Numbered from the stretch's first letter, positions 28,873 to 38,617 are shown. The stretch is 64,000 nt of DNA from Burkholderia oklahomensis C6786 (GCF_000959365.1 NZ_CP009555.1:2604001-2668000); one strand, 5' to 3'. Numbers and translations: made by a program. The notes: a model not told the origin generated them from the sequence alone.

Positions 28873-29760
28873 ATGGGCAAGCAAGCAACGATTCTTGTGA
28901 CCGGCGTGAATGGTCAAGTTGGATTTGAGTTGGTTCGGACGCTTCAAGGCTTGGGACGGATCGTGGCGCTTGATCGAGCCGCACTCGATCTCTCAGATCT
29001 CACGCGGATGCGTGAGGTATTGCGCGAACTCGAACCATCGATCATCGTGAATCCGGCGGCCTATACGGCAGTCGACAAGGCAGAGTCGGACGAGGCAATG
29101 GCGCGCCAACTCAACGCGGAGGCGCCGCGAGTCTTCGCGGAAGAGGCCGCGCGAAGTGGTGCCACCCTGATCCATTATTCGACGGATTACGTCTTCGATG
29201 GAGCGAAGGCGTCGCCGTATACCGAAGATGATGCGGTCAATCCGCAAAACGTCTATGGACGGACCAAGCTGGCGGGAGAGCAGGCGATCGCGGCAAGCGG
29301 ATGCGCGCATCTGATCTTGCGAACGAGTTGGGTGTACGGGCAGCGCGGTAAGAATTTCTTGCTGACAATGTTGAGGCTCAGGGATGAGCGTTCGGAGTTG
29401 CGCGTCGTCGCGGACCAGATCGGTGCGCCGACTTGGGCGAACACGATCGCGACCATGACAGCGCATATCGTTGCTCAGGGGCTTGCTGCCGGTTCAGTGC
29501 AATGGTGGGCGGAGCGCTCCGGCATCTACCATCTCACTTGCGCAGGCGCCACTTCATGGCACGGATTCGCTCAGGATATTTTCGCGCGGGCGTCGTCGGA
29601 GTCGTCCCCTCGCTTGCTACCGATTTCGACCTCGGACTATCCCACGCCTGCGAAACGGCCTGCGAATTCGCGTCTATCCAATGAAAAGTTGGAAACGGTG
29701 TTCGGATTGAAGCCGTCACGTTGGGACGAGGCATTGCAGCTGTGTCTCGAGAGTCGCTGA
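28873..29760 (+). CDS. dTDP-4-dehydrorhamnose reductase
   Basis: 295-aa NADPH-dependent reductase, the last step to dTDP-L-rhamnose. N-terminal VTGVNGQVGFELV, then STDYVFDGAKASPYTEDD, the catalytic YGRTKLAGE, and LRTSWVYGQRGKNFLLTML. It begins 7 bp after rmlC. Codon use has more A/T third positions than rmlBAC, so it appears to travel with the variable O-antigen cassette. Confidence 0.97.
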   Translation: MGKQATILVTGVNGQVGFELVRTLQGLGRIVALDRAALDLSDLTRMREVLRELEPSIIVNPAAYTAVDKAESDEAMARQLNAEAPRVFAEEAARSGATLIHYSTDYVFDGAKASPYTEDDAVNPQNVYGRTKLAGEQAIAASGCAHLILRTSWVYGQRGKNFLLTMLRLRDERSELRVVADQIGAPTWANTIATMTAHIVAQGLAAGSVQWWAERSGIYHLTCAGATSWHGFAQDIFARASSESSPRLLPISTSDYPTPAKRPANSRLSNEKLETVFGLKPSRWDEALQLCLESR

Positions 29761-29972
29761 GCGGTTACGATGGCGTGTCCGAGGCGTGGAGGGCGTTTTT
29801 CGATCAGATAGAGATCCCGCGGACGCTCCGGTCGCTTGGTGCGGATTTTCGCGAGCTCGATGATAGCGTCGGTCGATATCCGAGATGCCGATGGTGAAGA
29901 GCATCTCGATACTACAGAAATTTATCACGCGCGATTGCTTCAAATTTTGATTTCCCTCCGTATAGAAATCCG

Positions 29973-32078
29973 ATGTTGCTCAACAATTTGATCTGGCATG
30001 TGCGCCGCATACACTTTCTTGCGCATCGCGTGTCCGGAAGCATCGCTACCCGCGGGTGGCGCAATACCGTTGCGCGCATCTCACAGGAATTTCGCCGGCC
30101 GTTGACTGACGAGTCCCTCCGCTGGACGCTGGAGTCGCTTCAACAACCGTTCACTCCGTTTGCGCTCCCTACCAGTTCTGCGCCGCTGGTGTCGGTCATC
30201 ATTCCCGCTTACGGCAAATTGGCATACACTTTGGCCTGTCTGCGTTCGATAGCGCGACACGGTGCCAGCGCCGCATTTGAAGTACTAGTGGTGGACGATG
30301 CATCGCCAGATGATGGTACCCAAACCCTTTCGCAGATAAAGGGGCTGCGCTTGATACGCAATGAGCGCAATCTCGGGTTCATTGGTAGCTGCAATGCGGG
30401 CGCAGCCGCTGCCCAGGGCGGCTACTTGCTGTTTCTCAACAACGATACGCAAGTAACGCTCGGGTGGCTCGATCAACTGCTCGCCTGTTTTGTCGAGGAG
30501 GCCGATTGCGGTATCGCCGGCAGTCGTCTGGTATATCCTGATGGTCGGCTGCAAGAAGCGGGAGGCATTGTTTTTTCCGATGCGTCCGGCTGGAATTTTG
30601 GACGCTTCGAATCGCCAGACAACCCGCAGTTTCTCTACCGGCGACGCGTCGATTACGTTTCCGGCGCATCGATGATGATCGAAGCCGTGCTCTTCCGGCA
30701 GCTTGGCGGCTTCGATTCGCGCTATGCACCCGCCTACTATGAGGACACGGACCTTGCATTCGCCGTGCGGGCAGCTGGCAAGCAAGTACTCTATCAACCG
30801 GAAAGCTTGGTTATCCATAACGAAGGTATCAGTTCAGGCACTGATATCTTCTCTGGTGTCAAGCAATATCAGGTTGCCAACCGCGATAAATTCAGGCGCA
30901 AATGGGCAACTGAACTGACGGCACAGCCCGCTCCGGGCACGCCTGCGGTAAAAGCCATTCAGCGCTCTTCGACACCGCATATCCTGATCATTGACGCATT
31001 GACGCCTGATGCGTCTCGCGATTCCGGCTCATTGCGCATGATCAATATCATGCGTCTTCTGAATGAGATGGGTTGGCGGATTAGCTTTATGGCAAGTAAT
31101 CGCCTGGCTTCGCCCGTGGAAATTGCCGCGCTCGGCCGTATTGGCGTGCACGTGTTGTGTAAACCTTGGATGGCGTCGCTGACTCGGTGGTTAAAGCGCG
31201 AAGGCGATCAGCTTGCAGCGGTGATGCTTTGCCGGCATTACGTTGCCACACCTAATCTCAAGTTGATCAAGCAGCTCGCACCCCAGGCGCGGATTCTATT
31301 CGACACGGTAGATCTACATTTCTTGCGCGAGCAGCGTGCGGCTGCGCTCACCGATAACCAGGCTCTGGCGCGAAAAGCAAATATGTCCCGTCGGCATGAG
31401 CTGGCGCTTATTCGGGCATGTGACGTGTCCTTCGTTGTCAGTCCGATCGAACGCGATCTGCTTGCTCGTGAAGTGCCCGATGCTACGGTCGAGCTGCTGT
31501 CCAACATACACGAAGTGCCTGGTCGACGCGCCGGTTTCTTTGCGCGGCAGGGGTTGGTTTTTGTCGGCGGCTTCAGTCATTCGCCCAACGAGGATGCGGT
31601 GCGCTGGCTCATCGGTGAGATCTTTCCGCACATTCATGCAGAGCGACCGGATATCCTGCTGCACATCATCGGCGACATTCCCAAAGCGACGCAATCCGAA
31701 TTGGCTGGGTCTGGTATCCATATTCACGGTCGCGTAGCCGATCTGGCGCCATGGATGGACGGATGTCGCGTTGCGCTTGCTCCATTGCGCTACGGCGCCG
31801 GCGTGAAAGGCAAAGTGAACATGGCAATGAGCTATGGTTTGCCGGTGGTCGCAACACGTATGGCCGCTGAGGGCATGCAGCTTCATGATGGAGACGATGT
31901 GCTGCTGAGCGACGATGCTGAAGGCTTTGCCGCTGCGGTGCTTCGGGTCTACGAAGACGAGTTGTTGTGGAATCGGTTGTCCGACCACGGCGTGGAGAAT
32001 GTGCGCAAATACTTCTCGCTCGAGGCGGCGCGCTCCGTCTTGCGACGAGCGCTGCCGCTCGCACTCAGCAAGGTCTGA
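29973..32078 (+). CDS. Double-domain glycosyltransferase (GT2 + GT4-like)
   Basis: 701-aa putative bifunctional sugar transferase for O-antigen assembly on the cytoplasmic face. The first domain (about 70-310) is a GT-A family 2 enzyme: VSVIIPAYGKLAYTLACL, VVDDASPDDGT, NNDTQ (DXD-like site), and GGFDSRYAPAYYEDTDLA. The second (about 335-700) is a GT-B/GT4-like domain: SGSLRMINIMRLLNEMGW, FVGGFSHSPNEDAVRWL, and the donor-site block KGKVNMAMSYGLPVVATRMAAEG. A fused pair suggests two successive linkages. Moderately AT-rich. It starts 212 bp after rmlD. Confidence 0.88.
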   Translation: MLLNNLIWHVRRIHFLAHRVSGSIATRGWRNTVARISQEFRRPLTDESLRWTLESLQQPFTPFALPTSSAPLVSVIIPAYGKLAYTLACLRSIARHGASAAFEVLVVDDASPDDGTQTLSQIKGLRLIRNERNLGFIGSCNAGAAAAQGGYLLFLNNDTQVTLGWLDQLLACFVEEADCGIAGSRLVYPDGRLQEAGGIVFSDASGWNFGRFESPDNPQFLYRRRVDYVSGASMMIEAVLFRQLGGFDSRYAPAYYEDTDLAFAVRAAGKQVLYQPESLVIHNEGISSGTDIFSGVKQYQVANRDKFRRKWATELTAQPAPGTPAVKAIQRSSTPHILIIDALTPDASRDSGSLRMINIMRLLNEMGWRISFMASNRLASPVEIAALGRIGVHVLCKPWMASLTRWLKREGDQLAAVMLCRHYVATPNLKLIKQLAPQARILFDTVDLHFLREQRAAALTDNQALARKANMSRRHELALIRACDVSFVVSPIERDLLAREVPDATVELLSNIHEVPGRRAGFFARQGLVFVGGFSHSPNEDAVRWLIGEIFPHIHAERPDILLHIIGDIPKATQSELAGSGIHIHGRVADLAPWMDGCRVALAPLRYGAGVKGKVNMAMSYGLPVVATRMAAEGMQLHDGDDVLLSDDAEGFAAAVLRVYEDELLWNRLSDHGVENVRKYFSLEAARSVLRRALPLALSKV

Positions 32079-32360
32079 CGTCATCTGCGTACAGCGACGT
32101 ACCGGGTGGCAACTTGGTGGTGATGTACCATACGATCCTATTTGGCACCCCAAACAATATTCGTGTCATAGGCCCGGATCGTACGGAAGTCCAGGCATCC
32201 ATGATCGGATACCCGACGAGTTCAACGCAGGGCTGGCTCGAGTTGGTGGTGATGCCGCCGTGACCGCAACGAGGCGGGATTCATAAAGTTGCCGCGAGCA
32301 GCACTGGATTTTTGGTGAAGCCGCGCATTGATCTTGAAGTTTAAGGAGTTTAGCCGGGTC
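32079..32360 (+). other. Spacer between glycosyltransferase and manC
   Basis: A 282-bp gap. A short open stretch ending at 32263 (reading LVVMYHTILFG and ending WLELVVMPP) has protein-like composition but no start signal, and may be the tail of a lost gene. AAGGAG at 32343-32348 is the probable manC ribosome binding site. No terminator was seen. Confidence 0.3.
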
Positions 32361-33809
32361 ATGAAGCTGATTCCCGTAATTATGAGTGGTGGTTCAGGAT
32401 CGCGTCTCTGGCCGCAGTCGCGAGAGCGTTATCCCAAGCCATTTCTCAGCTTGCCGGATGGAAGTACGCTTATTCAGCGCACCTATGAGCGGGCTGCATC
32501 GCTTCCCGGCGTGGAGCACCTGTTCACGGTAACTAATAAGGACCTCTATTTCCTTACGCAAGATCATTATGCCGCATCCGACTGCAAGGTGGCGGACGAG
32601 CACTATATTCTTGAGCCTTTCGGTCGAGATACCGCTGCGGCAGTCGCGTTGGCGACCTTGGAAGTCGCACGAAATTATAATGAGAACGTTCTGCTTCTGG
32701 TGTTGGCGGCGGATCATCTCATCGAAAATCAAGCTGCATTTCGGCTTGCTGTAAGTCGCGCCATGGAGATTGCGAGCACGGGCCGAATTGTAACTTTCGG
32801 CATTCGTCCAACTCACCCCGAAACGGGTTTTGGCTACATCGAAGCCGACGATGAGAACGTGCTTCGCTTTGTCGAAAAACCCGATTATGAATCTGCTGTC
32901 GACTACGTAAAGAGCGGTCGCTTTTATTGGAATTCCGGGATGTTCTGTTTTGGTGCGGGCGTAATGCTGGCGGCCATGGAAGAGCATTGCCCGGAATTGC
33001 TTGCTGGTGCGAAGCGCGCATTGGAGCAGTCCCGAGTCGATCGTACAAGTCGATCAAATATTATTGTCGACGACGTGATATTTGCGGCAGTGCCATCGAT
33101 CTCGATCGATTACGCGGTGATGGAGAAGGCAGACAACGTCGCGGTGGTCGCCTGTGATTGTGGCTGGTCGGATATAGGTTCATGGTCCGGCATGGCTGAT
33201 TTGCTCGACGCCGACGAGCATGGCAACCGCGTTCTCGGTGAGGCGCGCTTACTCGATGCCAAGAATTGTTACGTTAACGGTGGCAATCGAATGATCGGTC
33301 TGTTGGGAGTCTCGGATCTTGTCGTGGTCGACACTCAAGATGCCCTGCTGATTGCTCACCGTGAACGAGTGCAGGACGTCAAGGCGATGTACGGCAGCCT
33401 GAGAACGGAGAATCATGAAGCAGCGATGATTCATCGTACCGCTCATCGGCCGTGGGGCACGTATACCGTGCTGGAGGATGGGACTGGCTTCAAGATCAAG
33501 AGGATTGAAGTCAAACCTGGAGGGCGGCTTAGCCTGCAGGCGCATTTCCACCGTGCAGAACACTGGATAGTGGTTTCCGGCAGCGCACGTGTGACCAATG
33601 GCGAACAGGAAATGCTGCTTACACAAAATCAGTCCACCTATATTCCGTGCGGATACCGGCATCGTCTTGAGAATCCAGGAAAGATTCCGCTCGTGCTTAT
33701 CGAAGTGCAGAGCGGAGAGTATTTAGGTGAGGACGACATCGTTCGCTTCGAGGATCAGTATGGTCGAGTCGGTGAAGTCGATCGCTCGAAGGCCCGGACT
33801 CAGGTTTGA
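32361..33809 (+). CDS. Mannose-1-phosphate guanylyltransferase / mannose-6-phosphate isomerase
   Basis: 482-aa type II bifunctional enzyme supplying GDP-D-mannose. The N-terminal nucleotidyltransferase has MSGGSGSRLWPQSRERYPKPFLSL and FVEKPDYESA. The C-terminal cupin isomerase has RPWGTYTVLEDG, KPGGRLSLQAHFHRAEHWIVVSG and YIPCGYRHRLENPG. ATG 32361 is the family start, preceded by a TTG alternative. With the phosphomannomutase at 54-55 kb and gmd/rmd at 41-43 kb it completes a GDP-6-deoxyhexose pathway. Confidence 0.96.
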   Translation: MKLIPVIMSGGSGSRLWPQSRERYPKPFLSLPDGSTLIQRTYERAASLPGVEHLFTVTNKDLYFLTQDHYAASDCKVADEHYILEPFGRDTAAAVALATLEVARNYNENVLLLVLAADHLIENQAAFRLAVSRAMEIASTGRIVTFGIRPTHPETGFGYIEADDENVLRFVEKPDYESAVDYVKSGRFYWNSGMFCFGAGVMLAAMEEHCPELLAGAKRALEQSRVDRTSRSNIIVDDVIFAAVPSISIDYAVMEKADNVAVVACDCGWSDIGSWSGMADLLDADEHGNRVLGEARLLDAKNCYVNGGNRMIGLLGVSDLVVVDTQDALLIAHRERVQDVKAMYGSLRTENHEAAMIHRTAHRPWGTYTVLEDGTGFKIKRIEVKPGGRLSLQAHFHRAEHWIVVSGSARVTNGEQEMLLTQNQSTYIPCGYRHRLENPGKIPLVLIEVQSGEYLGEDDIVRFEDQYGRVGEVDRSKARTQV

Positions 33810-33925
33810 TTGACAAAAGATCTGGCACTTAAATTCTTGATTGCCGCAACTTATCGTTTTGAACAGTTGTGGCTAGCAGATGACCGAGTTGGTTGGCGCA
33901 CATTACGGAAATTAACGCTTCAGTC

Positions 33926-34777
33926 ATGAACAGCAATTTATCTTCGAAAAGCTCCGCATCGGAGTGTCCAACTTCGCTGCCCTCGATGATCCTTTCTATT
34001 TGGCGGAATCGGGAAATTACTTGGCTGCTTGCGAAGCGCGACGTACAGGCTCGATATAAGGGAGCATACATTGGATTGCTGTGGACTCTGGTCAATCCTT
34101 TGCTGATGCTGTTGATCTATACGTTTGTATTTACATTCATATTTAAATCGCGCTGGGCTGGAACGGTGGATGGCGGTCGTTCACAGTTCGCGTTGATCAT
34201 GTTTGTTGGCGTCATTGTTCACGGCCTGTTCTCCGAGGTGATCAATCGCGCACCGGGGCTTGTGCTGGAAAATCCGAACTATGTTACGAAAGTGGTTTTC
34301 CCTTTGGAAGTTCTACCTGCCATTGGTCTCGGGGCGGCACTTTTTCATGCTCTCGCCGGCTTCGTTATTCTATTGGCTGGGATATTCCTGTATAGCGGGG
34401 AAGTGCATTGGCAGATCATCCTGCTTCCATTCGTTCTTTTCCCATTCTTGGTTATGGTTATTGGGATTGCCTGGCTGCTGGCTGCGCTGGGTGTTTTTGC
34501 TCGCGATTTAAAGCAGAGCACTTCATTTATAACTACAGCTATGCTGTTTCTTTCGCCAGTTTTCTATCCGGAGACGGCGTGGCCAAAGCAGTACCAGACT
34601 CTTTTTCTACTTAATCCTCTGACATTTATCATTGGTCAGGCTCGGGAAATTTTGCTTTGGGGGCATTGTCCTGATTTTATTGGATTGGGCGTATATTTAT
34701 TGGTCGCGCTAATCGTGGCTTGGTTTGGGTACTTTTGTTTCCAGAAGATGCGAAAGGGATTTGCCGATGTTCTCTAA
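33926..34777 (+). CDS. O-antigen ABC transporter permease
   Basis: 283-aa inner-membrane permease with about six transmembrane segments, exporting undecaprenyl-linked O-polysaccharide with Wzt. The family block RDVQARYKGAYIGLLWTLVNPLLMLLIYTFVFTFIF precedes the first helix, and ALIVAWFGYFCFQKMRKGFADVL is the typical C-terminus. The end overlaps wzt by 11 bp, which couples the two. ATG 33926 is chosen over an upstream TTG. Confidence 0.95.
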   Translation: MNSNLSSKSSASECPTSLPSMILSIWRNREITWLLAKRDVQARYKGAYIGLLWTLVNPLLMLLIYTFVFTFIFKSRWAGTVDGGRSQFALIMFVGVIVHGLFSEVINRAPGLVLENPNYVTKVVFPLEVLPAIGLGAALFHALAGFVILLAGIFLYSGEVHWQIILLPFVLFPFLVMVIGIAWLLAALGVFARDLKQSTSFITTAMLFLSPVFYPETAWPKQYQTLFLLNPLTFIIGQAREILLWGHCPDFIGLGVYLLVALIVAWFGYFCFQKMRKGFADVL

Positions 34778-36164
34778 CCAATTTGATAACACCGAGGCTG
34801 ACGCCGATGATGTCGTGATTGCGGCCAAGGGCTTGGGGAAATACTACGAGATCTACGGGAATCCGAAGGATCGGCTGAAGCAATTTTTATTGCCGACTAT
34901 TGATCGTGCAACAGGTAAGGATCCTCGAAAGTACTACAAACAATTTTGGGCGCTAAGCGACGTGTCCTTTGAGGTGCGGCGTGGCGAGACCATTGGTGTT
35001 ATCGGACGAAACGGCTCGGGCAAGTCGACTCTGCTGCAACTCGTCTGTGGAACGCTCTCGCCTTCCGCGGGCACGATGGAAACGCGCGGCCGCATTGCGG
35101 CTCTTCTCGAGCTTGGTTCCGGGTTCAATCCGGAATTCACGGGACGTGAAAACGTGATGCTCAGTGGTGCCTTGTTCGGCTTGTCCCGGGACGAGATCGC
35201 GGCGCGCTATGACGAGATTGTCGCGTTTTCCGGCATCGCTGATTTTATCGACCAACCAGTCAAGACTTACTCTAGTGGTATGGTGGTTCGCTTGGCTTTT
35301 TCCGTGATTGCGCACGTCGACGCGGACATATTAGTTGTGGATGAGGCTCTATCCGTAGGGGATGCATACTTCACCCAAAAATGCATGAGATTCCTGCGTT
35401 CATTCATGAAACGCGGAACATTGCTGTTCTGTAGTCATGATATGGGAGCGATCGTTAACCTGTGCAATCGCGTCATATGGCTGGATAAAGGCCAACTCAA
35501 GAAGGCAGGAAAGCCCAAGGCCGTCTCGGAAAAATATCTGGAGTCGTTATTTGATCCGATGGTTGTGGAGGATTCCGAGCCGGTCAAGGAACTGATTGAA
35601 GTTGACGAGGAGGCTCCCAATCAAATCGAAGAGTATGTTGACATGCGGATGCCGTTGATCAACGCTTCTCCATTGCGAAATGATATTGAAGTCTTCCAGT
35701 TTGACGAAGGAGGTGCTTCGTTCGGAGTGGGGGGCGCGCAGATCACGGGAGTGCGCTTACTCGATGCCAATGGGAATCCCGTCTCCTGGGCGGTCGGTGG
35801 GGAGGAAATGGTACTGGAAATCTCGGCGCGAGCGGCCGCAGATCTCGTGCGTCCGATTATCGGCTTCGTACTCAAAGATAAGCTTGGTCAGATTATCTTT
35901 GGAGACAATACCTATATTCCTTACAGAAACAAATTGATTCAGGCGAGCCAAGGAAATAAGCTCGTGGCCAAGTTCAAATTCAAATTTCCGATTCTGCCTT
36001 CGGGAGAATACAGCATTTCTCCTGCGATAGCCGAAGGTACGCAGAGTGATCACGTGCAGCACCACTGGGTGCATGATGCGATGATTCTTCAGGTCCATTC
36101 CAGCTCGACATGCATAGGCCTGATCGGTGTGCCTATGAGAGAGATTATTTTGGAAACGATGTGA
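34767..36164 (+). CDS. O-antigen ABC transporter ATP-binding protein with C-terminal recognition domain
   Basis: 465-aa ATPase of the Wzm/Wzt exporter. Nucleotide-binding domain: Walker A GRNGSGKST, signature YSSGMVVRLAFS, Walker B ILVVDEALSVGD. From about residue 270 it continues with a beta-rich C-terminal domain of nearly 200 residues (VGGAQITGVRLLDANGNPV, IIGFVLKDKLGQIIFGDNT). In E. coli O8/O9a such a Wzt extension binds the chemically capped non-reducing end of the chain. The very next gene encodes a methyltransferase fusion, which fits cap recognition. The end overlaps that gene by one base (ATGA). Confidence 0.95.
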   Translation: MFSNQFDNTEADADDVVIAAKGLGKYYEIYGNPKDRLKQFLLPTIDRATGKDPRKYYKQFWALSDVSFEVRRGETIGVIGRNGSGKSTLLQLVCGTLSPSAGTMETRGRIAALLELGSGFNPEFTGRENVMLSGALFGLSRDEIAARYDEIVAFSGIADFIDQPVKTYSSGMVVRLAFSVIAHVDADILVVDEALSVGDAYFTQKCMRFLRSFMKRGTLLFCSHDMGAIVNLCNRVIWLDKGQLKKAGKPKAVSEKYLESLFDPMVVEDSEPVKELIEVDEEAPNQIEEYVDMRMPLINASPLRNDIEVFQFDEGGASFGVGGAQITGVRLLDANGNPVSWAVGGEEMVLEISARAAADLVRPIIGFVLKDKLGQIIFGDNTYIPYRNKLIQASQGNKLVAKFKFKFPILPSGEYSISPAIAEGTQSDHVQHHWVHDAMILQVHSSSTCIGLIGVPMREIILETM

Positions 36165-38602
36165 TGTCTTATTCGAGTGAACAGGAAGATCGAAGCATGG
36201 ATTTTACCGGTGAACGGTACGTGCCGGGGATCACTGGCGAGATCGAGATGGAGCATTATCATCGCTACCATCTTGTTGACGAGCTTATTAAAGATAAGGA
36301 CGTTCTCGACATCGCGTGTGGAGAGGGATATGGCTCCGGCTTGATGGCGTCAAGAGCACGTAGCGTGATCGGCGTGGATATCGACAAAGCCACGATCGAG
36401 CACGCGCGTGCGAGTTATCGGTACCCGAATCTCCGCTTCGAAGCGGGATCGTGTGCTGCAATCCCGCTGCCTGATCGCAGTGTCGATGTGATCGTGAGCT
36501 TTGAGACGATCGAGCATCACGATCAGCATGATGAGATGATGTGCGAGATTTCGCGCGTGCTGCGCGAAGACGGGATTTTGGTAATCTCGAGCCCGGACAA
36601 ATACGAATACTCAGAAAAGCCAAGGTTTAAAAATCCGTATCATGTCAAAGAGCTTTATCTCGATGAATTCAAGGGCTTGTTGGCGCATTATTTCTCCAAT
36701 GTCGATGTTTACGGTCAGCGTGCCGTATTTGGCTCACTAGTTGCTCGCCTGAACGGGAATTCGAGTAATGACGGGCGGCATTTCTGGACTCGGACCGGCA
36801 ATGGACCGCATGACGTCCAGGAGGCCGGATTGCCTCGAGAGCCGGTTTATTTCATTGCACTGGCATCAAATTTCCAACTGCCGGAGTTTGCGCCCTCGAT
36901 ATTCGAAGTTGAAGGCTATATCGAGTCTCGCATACAGGGCGTGTCGGCAGATTATCAGGCAGAGATTCGGCGCATCGGTTCGGAACGCGATGCCATGCTG
37001 AAGGATAAGGACCAGGCATGGGAGAAATACCTCCAGCAAGTGGTAAAGGACTACGGCTCGGAGATCGATCGTATCGCGGCGGAACGGGATGAGATGCTGC
37101 GAGGCAAAGATGCAGCATGGGGCCGGGAAGTCGAGCGCGTCGCGGCGGAGCGCGATGCAATGCTGAAGGATAAAGATGCGATTTGGGGCCGCGAAGTTCG
37201 GCGTGTCGCGGAGAAATACAAGGCTCAAGTTTCGACGGACGCCATTTTCAAGGAAATGGTGCCATTGGTGAGTTTGGTCGTCGTAAATTTCAATGGCCTT
37301 AGATTTTTGCCGGCACTGCTGCAAAGTTTGACGCAGCTCGATTATCCAAGGTATGAAATTGTTTTGGTCGACAATGCGTCGAGCGATGCTTCGATCGATT
37401 ACGTTGGAAAACACTTCCCCAGCGTCCGTATCGTCAAATCAGAAAAAAATCTTGGTTTTGCCGGTGGAAACAATCTCGGTATGCAAGCAGCAAAGGGCGA
37501 TCTGATTGGGCTTATTAATAACGATACTGTAGTGGATCCTGGTTGCCTTCGAGAACTGGTGGCCGCATTGGTGCGGGACCCCAAGGTATGGGCAGTAGGC
37601 TCAAAAATTGTTTTCTTCCGAAAATACGTCGAAATTGTGTTGAGGAGCGATGTTTTTCGGCCGTCGGAAAAAGGGCAATCCTCCGATCAGCGTGAATTGG
37701 GTCTCTTGCTGGATGAGCGCAGCGCATTCGTAGGATGTGATTATCGCAAACCCATTTTTGCTACGGGCTTTTGGGGCAGCGAGCAGTTGGCGGGACGGTG
37801 CGTTCGCTGGACTTCGGGGGAGGCAAGGTTGTTGTTGCCCGTCATGCCAGCAAATACCGGAGGCGAGTGCGAACTGTCGTTAGTTGTCTCGGGAACGGAA
37901 GCCGGAGCCGGGACCGCGTTTGGTGTCGAACTGAATGGCGTGCAAATCGGCCAGAGCGTGCTGTCGTCCGGATTCGATGAACACGTTTTCCGTGTGCCGC
38001 GGTCGCTGATTGATAGCGCATGTTTTGATTTGTTGAATAACGTCGGCACGCAATTAAGCGAAAAGGGTGAGGCCAGCGATCGTGGGATCTACGAGCCGGA
38101 CCGCGGACAGTACGATAAGGAGGAGGCTGTTGAAGCGCTATGCGGTGCGGCGATGCTCATAAGACGCTCCGCTCTCGAGCGAGTCGGTCTGTTTGATTCC
38201 AGATTTTTCATGTATTACGAGGACGCAGACCTCTGTTGGCGTATCCGGCGAGCGGGCGGAGAACTCCGATACGTGCCGACGAGCGTCGTGCGCCATATTC
38301 ACACCGGATCTAGTGTGGAGTGGTCCCCGATGTTCATATATTACGTCTCCCGTAATCACGTGCTTATCCGTTTCAAGCATGCCTCGCTGCGTGTGGCAAT
38401 GGGTAGCTATTTTGTTGAGACGGCACGATGTGTGCGGGCGTGTGTGGCGTGGGCACGCAATGTCATTCGAGGAGGTCGCGACGAGCGAGCGCGTGCCGAA
38501 CTCGGACTGCGTCTTCGTTTGCAAATCGATTTGCTCGAAAAAATTCCGGGCACTCTCGTGAGGCGTTGGGGCTTCAAGGGAATCCAGCTGGACCGTCTGT
38601 AA
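36164..38602 (+). CDS. Methyltransferase / coiled-coil / GT2 glycosyltransferase fusion
   Basis: 812-aa fusion. Residues about 10-240: SAM-dependent methyltransferase with motif I VLDIACGEGYGSGL at 47-60. Residues about 255-355: charged coiled coil built from roughly 24-residue repeats with the core AERDAMLKDKDAIWGREV. Residues about 365-690: GT2 glycosyltransferase (SLVVVNFNGLRFLPALL, NNDTV, FFMYYEDADLCWR), interrupted at about 527-645 by a beta-rich insert (GFWGSEQLAGRCVRWTSGEARLLLPV...) resembling a carbohydrate-binding jelly roll. The layout recalls WbdD, where a capping enzyme and a coiled-coil ruler set chain length for a Wzt with a C-terminal domain. The start at 36164 (ATGA with wzt) or at 36197 is possible. 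Confidence 0.85.
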   Translation: MSYSSEQEDRSMDFTGERYVPGITGEIEMEHYHRYHLVDELIKDKDVLDIACGEGYGSGLMASRARSVIGVDIDKATIEHARASYRYPNLRFEAGSCAAIPLPDRSVDVIVSFETIEHHDQHDEMMCEISRVLREDGILVISSPDKYEYSEKPRFKNPYHVKELYLDEFKGLLAHYFSNVDVYGQRAVFGSLVARLNGNSSNDGRHFWTRTGNGPHDVQEAGLPREPVYFIALASNFQLPEFAPSIFEVEGYIESRIQGVSADYQAEIRRIGSERDAMLKDKDQAWEKYLQQVVKDYGSEIDRIAAERDEMLRGKDAAWGREVERVAAERDAMLKDKDAIWGREVRRVAEKYKAQVSTDAIFKEMVPLVSLVVVNFNGLRFLPALLQSLTQLDYPRYEIVLVDNASSDASIDYVGKHFPSVRIVKSEKNLGFAGGNNLGMQAAKGDLIGLINNDTVVDPGCLRELVAALVRDPKVWAVGSKIVFFRKYVEIVLRSDVFRPSEKGQSSDQRELGLLLDERSAFVGCDYRKPIFATGFWGSEQLAGRCVRWTSGEARLLLPVMPANTGGECELSLVVSGTEAGAGTAFGVELNGVQIGQSVLSSGFDEHVFRVPRSLIDSACFDLLNNVGTQLSEKGEASDRGIYEPDRGQYDKEEAVEALCGAAMLIRRSALERVGLFDSRFFMYYEDADLCWRIRRAGGELRYVPTSVVRHIHTGSSVEWSPMFIYYVSRNHVLIRFKHASLRVAMGSYFVETARCVRACVAWARNVIRGGRDERARAELGLRLRLQIDLLEKIPGTLVRRWGFKGIQLDRL

Positions 38603-38617
38603 GATTGTGGGGATGTA

